From contig JASLZO010000044.1 of assembly GCA_030754805.1 (NCBI GenBank), positions 1 through 8,013 on the forward strand: 8,013 bases of DNA, given 5' to 3'. The notes beneath the pieces were generated by a model. The model did not search any database. It was not told the DNA's origin and saw only the letters and a list, made by a program, of their open reading frames with translations. Below, piece after piece: positions 5,441-8,013 of the stretch. Position 1 is the first letter of the stretch; every line of letters begins with the position of its first letter. The position numbers and the translations under genes were made by a program. Origin of the DNA: Dehalococcoidia bacterium (GTDB lineage Bacteria; Chloroflexota; Dehalococcoidia; UBA6926).

Positions 5441-6676
5441 AGCTTTCCAGTCCCACGTAGGCGGAGTGTCATACTCGAACCGTACGCCATCTCCCGGATC
5501 CAGCACGAAGCTCTGGCCGACCAAGAGGCCGGCGGAGAACGTGCGGCTCGATCCCCTAGCGTCGCAGATCTTCCACTCCGATACATCTCCCGAGTGTAGG
5601 ACGAACACCTCAACGGTCTGACAGGTAGTATTTAGCAGATCCTCGCCTGGCCGGGGAACCGGTGGCGTGAGCACGTCGACGCCTGCAGCCGGATTCGACA
5701 CGACCCGGTTCGTCGGGACGGTCGCCTTGTTTGTCATCCCATTGGGCAGGCCAAACGTGCGTACCGTATTGTCGCGGGAGTCGGCCTCGAACACGAGGTC
5801 CATGCCCGATGCCCTCGTTCCGAAGAAGGCGCACTCGAAGAGGTTGTTCTGGGCGAAGATGTCCAGGGCAATCGCCCCCTCCGGTGCCACGAATCCCGGT
5901 GGCGAGATGTACTCCCCGCTCTCGTCCAAATACACGCCCTGAGGGGCGTGGAACGAGCCTCGGAACCAGTTTTCCTGAATCTTGTTCGATCCGGGATCGC
6001 CGATACGCATGCCCACGGCTGTCCCTGTCGCCCTGCGCTGATCCGTGCAAAGGACGTTGAACTCGTTCGCCGTCACCGAGCCTTTTCCGGCGCCGTCGTC
6101 GACGATATGCAGCCCTGTGGTGTGGGTCATGGTCTCCGCCGAGAAGATGCGATTGCGGAGGATAGGTCCGTCGGAAGCATCGATCAGGATACCAACGCCT
6201 TCGGATCCCGTTGTATAGGAACAGACTCCCGCGAACTCGAACAGGCTGCACACGACTACGACGCAATCGTCCGGGCCCGCCGTTTGGGGCTTGATGCATA
6301 CGGCAGCGCCTTCGGACTCGGAGACGATCATGCCGAACCGGTACGAACAGTTGTCCTGACTATCGATGACGATCGCATGGCCGGTGGGTTTGGGGTACCA
6401 GAGAATGTAGTTCCCGCCGTCGAGACGGAACTGGTGGCTCCAGGGTACCCTGAGGGTCTCTTCCAGATGGTATACGTTGCCCGGCGTGACTGCTTTGCGG
6501 TCGTGGCGGCCGCCCCTGCCGCCGAAGATGTAGACATCTCGGCAGTTCTCGTGTGCGTAGTCGAGGGCTTCTTGGATGCCAGCGGTCTTGGTCCCGGGGG
6601 TATGTGGACCAAAGTCGCCGCCATCGTCCGGTCCCTCAAGCGTCACGCGGACGTAGGGCTTGTGCTTCTCGCCCAT
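5432..6676 (-). CDS. Right-handed beta-helix protein A (pectate-lyase-like fold), paralogue of B
   Basis: This is a 414-residue protein. It begins GEKHKPYV and carries GGDFGPHTPGTKTAGIQEAL (19-38), RDVYIFGGRGG (46-56), ETLRVPW (73-79) and LDGGNYILWY (85-94), shared almost unchanged with B. The middle (about 95-320) is built of short strands with Asn or Gly turns, for example DNCSYRFGMIVSESEGAAVC, ILRNRIFSAE, FRGSFHAPQGVYLDESG and DSRDNTVRTFGLPNG, as expected of a parallel beta-helix. The last ~60 residues look like a beta-sandwich (VEVFVLHSGDVSEW, FVLDPGDGVRFEY) and end WDWKALR. It has ten cysteines, of which those at 45, 110 and 152 also occur in B. The start at ATG 6676 is supported by AGAAGG (6684-6689), 7 bases upstream, and by alignment with B; the frame stays open upstream but the text there is not protein-like. 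There is no signal peptide. It ends with TAG inside a hairpin. The activity is not known. Confidence 0.75.
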   Translation of the reverse strand: MGEKHKPYVRVTLEGPDDGGDFGPHTPGTKTAGIQEALDYAHENCRDVYIFGGRGGRHDRKAVTPGNVYHLEETLRVPWSHQFRLDGGNYILWYPKPTGHAIVIDSQDNCSYRFGMIVSESEGAAVCIKPQTAGPDDCVVVVCSLFEFAGVCSYTTGSEGVGILIDASDGPILRNRIFSAETMTHTTGLHIVDDGAGKGSVTANEFNVLCTDQRRATGTAVGMRIGDPGSNKIQENWFRGSFHAPQGVYLDESGEYISPPGFVAPEGAIALDIFAQNNLFECAFFGTRASGMDLVFEADSRDNTVRTFGLPNGMTNKATVPTNRVVSNPAAGVDVLTPPVPRPGEDLLNTTCQTVEVFVLHSGDVSEWKICDARGSSRTFSAGLLVGQSFVLDPGDGVRFEYDTPPTWDWKALR

Positions 6677-6701
6677 GGCTCTGCCTTCTGCGGCTGGCCC
6701 C

Positions 6702-6857
6702 TCACTCAACGACGCCGCCATTGCCGCTGACCGGGTCGTTTGCGATCTCGTCGTCGAACGTCCAAACCGAAACAAGGCCGTCCCGAAGAGACGCGGACGC
6801 AACAGTGGAATTCGCAAATAACGCTGCAATCAGGCACACGTGCCAGGACATTCTCAT
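6702..6857 (-). CDS. Truncated LamG-type leader gene, 51 codons with signal peptide
   Basis: This short frame has an excellent ribosome site, GGGAGGT (6865-6871), 7 bases before ATG 6857. Residues 1-22 form a signal peptide (MRMSW, then VCLIAALFANSTVASA). Next comes SLRDGLVSVWTFDDE, the standard opening strand of LamG/concanavalin-like secreted proteins, and DPVSGNGGVVE before TGA at 6702-6704. Against the full LamG protein at 3139-3951, this covers only the first strand (VSVWTFD beside VGVWLLD; SGNGGVVE beside SGRDHQGVIEG). The rest of the domain is absent in all frames, so it is most likely a gene truncated by deletion. It sits first in the operon, 25 bp before protein A. If translated, it would release only a tiny exported peptide of about 29 residues. 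A coupling leader or a frameshift partner of A are alternative readings. Confidence 0.6.
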   Translation of the reverse strand: MRMSWHVCLIAALFANSTVASASLRDGLVSVWTFDDEIANDPVSGNGGVVE

Positions 6858-7198
6858 TCGCAGTACCTCCCGTTCCAAACATTCGACGGCGGTCGCGAGG
6901 GCCTATTTAGATCCATCGTGCGAAGGTGGCACCGACGGCGCACGAGGAGACGACGTGGCCGCAGTAGTAACTCCGCTGATCTTTCTACGTCATGGCGGCG
7001 GTTCTCCGCAGTCGGGCAGCGTTTCCTGCACCGCAGGCCGGTCCACTTTTGGGGACAGCGGGAGCTTCTCCGATGGCGACGATCAAGGCGGAACTCCCAA
7101 ACTCACGAACGCCGCAGTTATATGCTCCGCCGGAACACTGCAGGAAGCTCGATTCGACACAATTCTGCGAGCGGTGCAGTGGTGGCTGACTATGCCAA
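6858..7198. other. Upstream gap of the operon, no supported gene
   Basis: Several frames stay open on both strands, including a minus-strand frame read back from a TAG at about 6987 and a plus-strand frame containing ATG 6992. None has a ribosome site, a recognisable motif or a homologous neighbour. The right end may hold the tail of the broken pterin dehydratase in a shifted frame. The left end must contain the operon's promoter if transcription starts locally. Confidence 0.5.
6904..6932 (-). promoter_or_regulatory. Weak sigma-70-like promoter before the leader gene
   Basis: On the minus strand GTGCCA (6932-6927) and TAAATA (6909-6904) are 17 bases apart and end about 46 bases before ATG 6857. 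The match to TTGACA/TATAAT is four and three of six. The AT-rich CTAAATA patch is the only one in this GC-rich gap, which is the main reason to list it. Confidence 0.2.
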
Positions 7199-7381
7199 CT
7201 ACATCCCGACCTTGAGGGAGGCCCAGGTCGTTGTCAGGCCCGTGCTCGGCGGCTCTAGAGCGAGAAGCGCGTTGACGAAATCCCCGCAGCCCACCTTGCG
7301 CGTGATCGCGTCTCCGTCCCGCTTCCAACCGCCCGTCGTAGCAAGTTCTGCCTCAATCTCACGGTCGCTCAACGGGCCCAT
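7199..7381 (-). pseudogene. Pterin-4a-carbinolamine dehydratase (phhB family), frameshifted
   Basis: The first ~40 residues are plainly of this family, which dehydrates 4a-hydroxytetrahydropterin during cofactor recycling. LSDREIEAELATTGGWKRDG matches the usual LTDEEIxAALxxLPGW start, and DAITRKVGCGDFVNAL matches LxRxFxFxDFxxAL. After that the frame becomes nonsense and stops at 7199, giving 60 residues against the family's usual ~100. The catalytic His-His-Pro-Asp segment is missing from this frame. A shifted frame at about 7224-7253 reads AAEHGPDNDL, which looks like a damaged version of that segment, so a frameshift near 7255-7270 is likely. ATG 7381 follows GAGGTG closely and is only three bases after the TGA (7385-7387) of the small ORF upstream, suggesting past translational coupling. 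The N-terminal identification is fairly sure; the exact lesion is not. Confidence 0.65.
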
Positions 7382-7384
7382 GCG

Positions 7385-7477
7385 TCACCTCAAATCTCGG
7401 AACGCCCGTGGCTCGGACCCCGTGGCACGGAGATTCGCCAGATGTTCGATTGTAGCCCACTCCTCCGCTGTGAACAC
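7385..7477 (-). CDS. Possible 30-residue ORF or C-terminal fragment of a lost gene
   Basis: GTG 7477 is preceded by GGGGAG (7484-7489) at 6 bases. The frame reads FTAEEWATIEHLANLRATG and ends FRDLR with TGA at 7385-7387. It is amphipathic and helix-like, with coding-like base use, but I recognise no family. The frame is open upstream only to a TAG at 7511-7513. In another frame just upstream, TYIADPRRHLDGQY also looks protein-like, so this may be the end of a longer gene broken by a frameshift. It abuts the dehydratase remnant. Confidence 0.3.
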   Translation of the reverse strand: MFTAEEWATIEHLANLRATGSEPRAFRDLR

Positions 7478-7595
7478 GCTGATCTCCCCGAAACCGCCTG
7501 TATTGCCCGTCTAAGTGCCTCCGAGGGTCGGCGATGTAAGTCGACTCGCCAGCTCTACCGGAACGCCCCCACAAGGCACTCAGGAAGTCGTTTTT

Positions 7596-7869
7596 TCAGC
7601 GTCTCGTGATGGCGTCGTAAATCGGCGGGCGTTGGCTCCGGGAACTGGGTATCGGACTCGTATCGGCTTCAATGTCGCCTAGCCAGGCGCCCGCGTCGGT
7701 GGGTAAGCGGTCTTCGATGCCGACCTCCCGAACTTCGTGCGCTTCGGCTGCAACGCGTCGGACGTGTGGCGACTTGTCGTGCGGGTCTGCGTAGATGTGT
7801 CTAGCGATCGGCCTTGAAGGAGAGGATGAACGGGGACTGGGAAACGGCGACTTCCAGAGGCACAGATCA
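7596..7869 (-). pseudogene. Unidentified coding remnant downstream of the isomerase fragment
   Basis: The frame ending with TGA at 7596 reads RHIYADPHDKSPHVRRV, AAEAHEVREVGIEDRLPTD and AGAWLGDIEAD. It has GC-rich third positions and no good start. Just upstream, a different frame reads PLEVAVSQSPFILSFKADR and stops at TAG, as if one gene had been broken near 7800. I do not recognise the product. Its position directly after the isomerase-like gene on the same strand suggests it belonged to the same sugar-related operon, which is inference only. Confidence 0.3.
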
Positions 7870-8013
7870 CTAGGTCGAAGAGATGCGGTCGGCGAGTCGC
7901 CTCGTGAACAAGAGGTTCTTCCGCGCCGAGGCAAGCGCGTCGATGCTTGGGGGCGTATCAAGAACGAGCCAGCCGTCATAGCCGACGGCCGCGAGTGCGT
8001 CGGCCACGGCGTC
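7870..8013 (-). CDS. Sugar phosphate isomerase/epimerase-like TIM barrel, C-terminal fragment
   Basis: Only the last 47 residues lie inside the window; the rest continues past base 8013. The text DALAAVGYDGWLVLDTPPS is the closing strand-loop of AP-endonuclease-2-type TIM barrels, where members usually read LxxIGYDGWxVLExP. ARKNLLFTRRLADRI is the usual final helix. Proteins of this family isomerise or epimerise sugars or sugar phosphates using a divalent metal. The C-terminal acid position is Asp (VLD) here instead of the commoner Glu. It ends with TAG at 7870-7872. The family call rests on this short tail, and the specific substrate cannot be inferred. Confidence 0.65.
   Translation of the reverse strand, partial: DAVADALAAVGYDGWLVLDTPPSIDALASARKNLLFTRRLADRISST

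Noticed and set aside
4035..6676. The A/B similarity as a phage tail-spike or mobile duplication
   Set aside because: No phage genes, inverted ends or target-site duplications were seen; an ordinary tandem gene duplication explains it.
6992..7189. 65-codon plus-strand frame starting at ATG 6992
   Set aside because: There is no ribosome site, no motif, and alternative open frames on both strands look equally good.
7588..7593. T6 run that might end a plus-strand transcript
   Set aside because: No stable stem precedes it and no plus-strand gene lies nearby.
1..8013. CRISPR array, tRNA or rRNA
   Set aside because: No regularly spaced repeats, T-loop motif with cloverleaf context, or rRNA signature was found on reading both strands.

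Overview
The window is GC-rich and looks like a bacterial chromosome segment. It is dense with carbohydrate-active or surface-type proteins on the minus strand and has an unusual load of broken genes. The LamG protein style (signal peptide, one LamG domain, a short tail ending AVEPKDKLASAWGRIK) and the GHL10-type enzyme resemble, from memory only, proteins of Candidatus Poribacteria and other uncultured marine or sponge-associated lineages. I hold that assignment at low to moderate confidence. No mobile element, CRISPR array, tRNA or rRNA was seen.

Layout from left to right. (1) 2-616, plus: 3' part of a sigma-70 family gene with two in-frame stop codons at conserved positions, so a pseudogene. 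(2) 617-844: a hairpin-bearing gap between convergent genes. (3) 845-1939, minus: an intact GHL10-like TIM-barrel glycoside hydrolase. (4) 2048-2508, minus: an unrecognised gene broken by what looks like one missing base. (5) 2509-3138: no supported gene, but a run of six consecutive inverted repeats, an AT-rich terminator-like hairpin and a triplicated TGTCGT motif. (6) 3139-6857, minus: the core four-gene set, in order of transcription. It has a 51-codon truncated LamG-type leader gene (6857-6702), beta-helix protein A (6676-5432), its paralogue B (5357-4035) and a secreted LamG protein (3951-3139). Gaps are 25, 74 and 83 bp, and each gene has a clear Shine-Dalgarno site. (7) 6858-8013, minus: mostly decayed material. 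It includes a frameshifted pterin-4a-carbinolamine dehydratase, a small ORF, an unidentified remnant, and the C-terminal 47 residues of a sugar phosphate isomerase/epimerase-like TIM barrel running off the right edge.

The probable shared theme is binding or breakdown of complex glycans. LamG and right-handed beta-helix folds typically handle polysaccharide, and GHL10 and isomerase/epimerase proteins fit sugar metabolism. That link is inference from family and proximity. The A/B paralogue pair is the least familiar part: both members share an N-terminal HKPYV block and end in W-x-W-[K/R]-A-L-R, and neither has a signal peptide. The density of nonsense mutations, frameshifts and truncations points to gene decay, as in a host-associated genome, although errors in a single assembly cannot be excluded from sequence alone.
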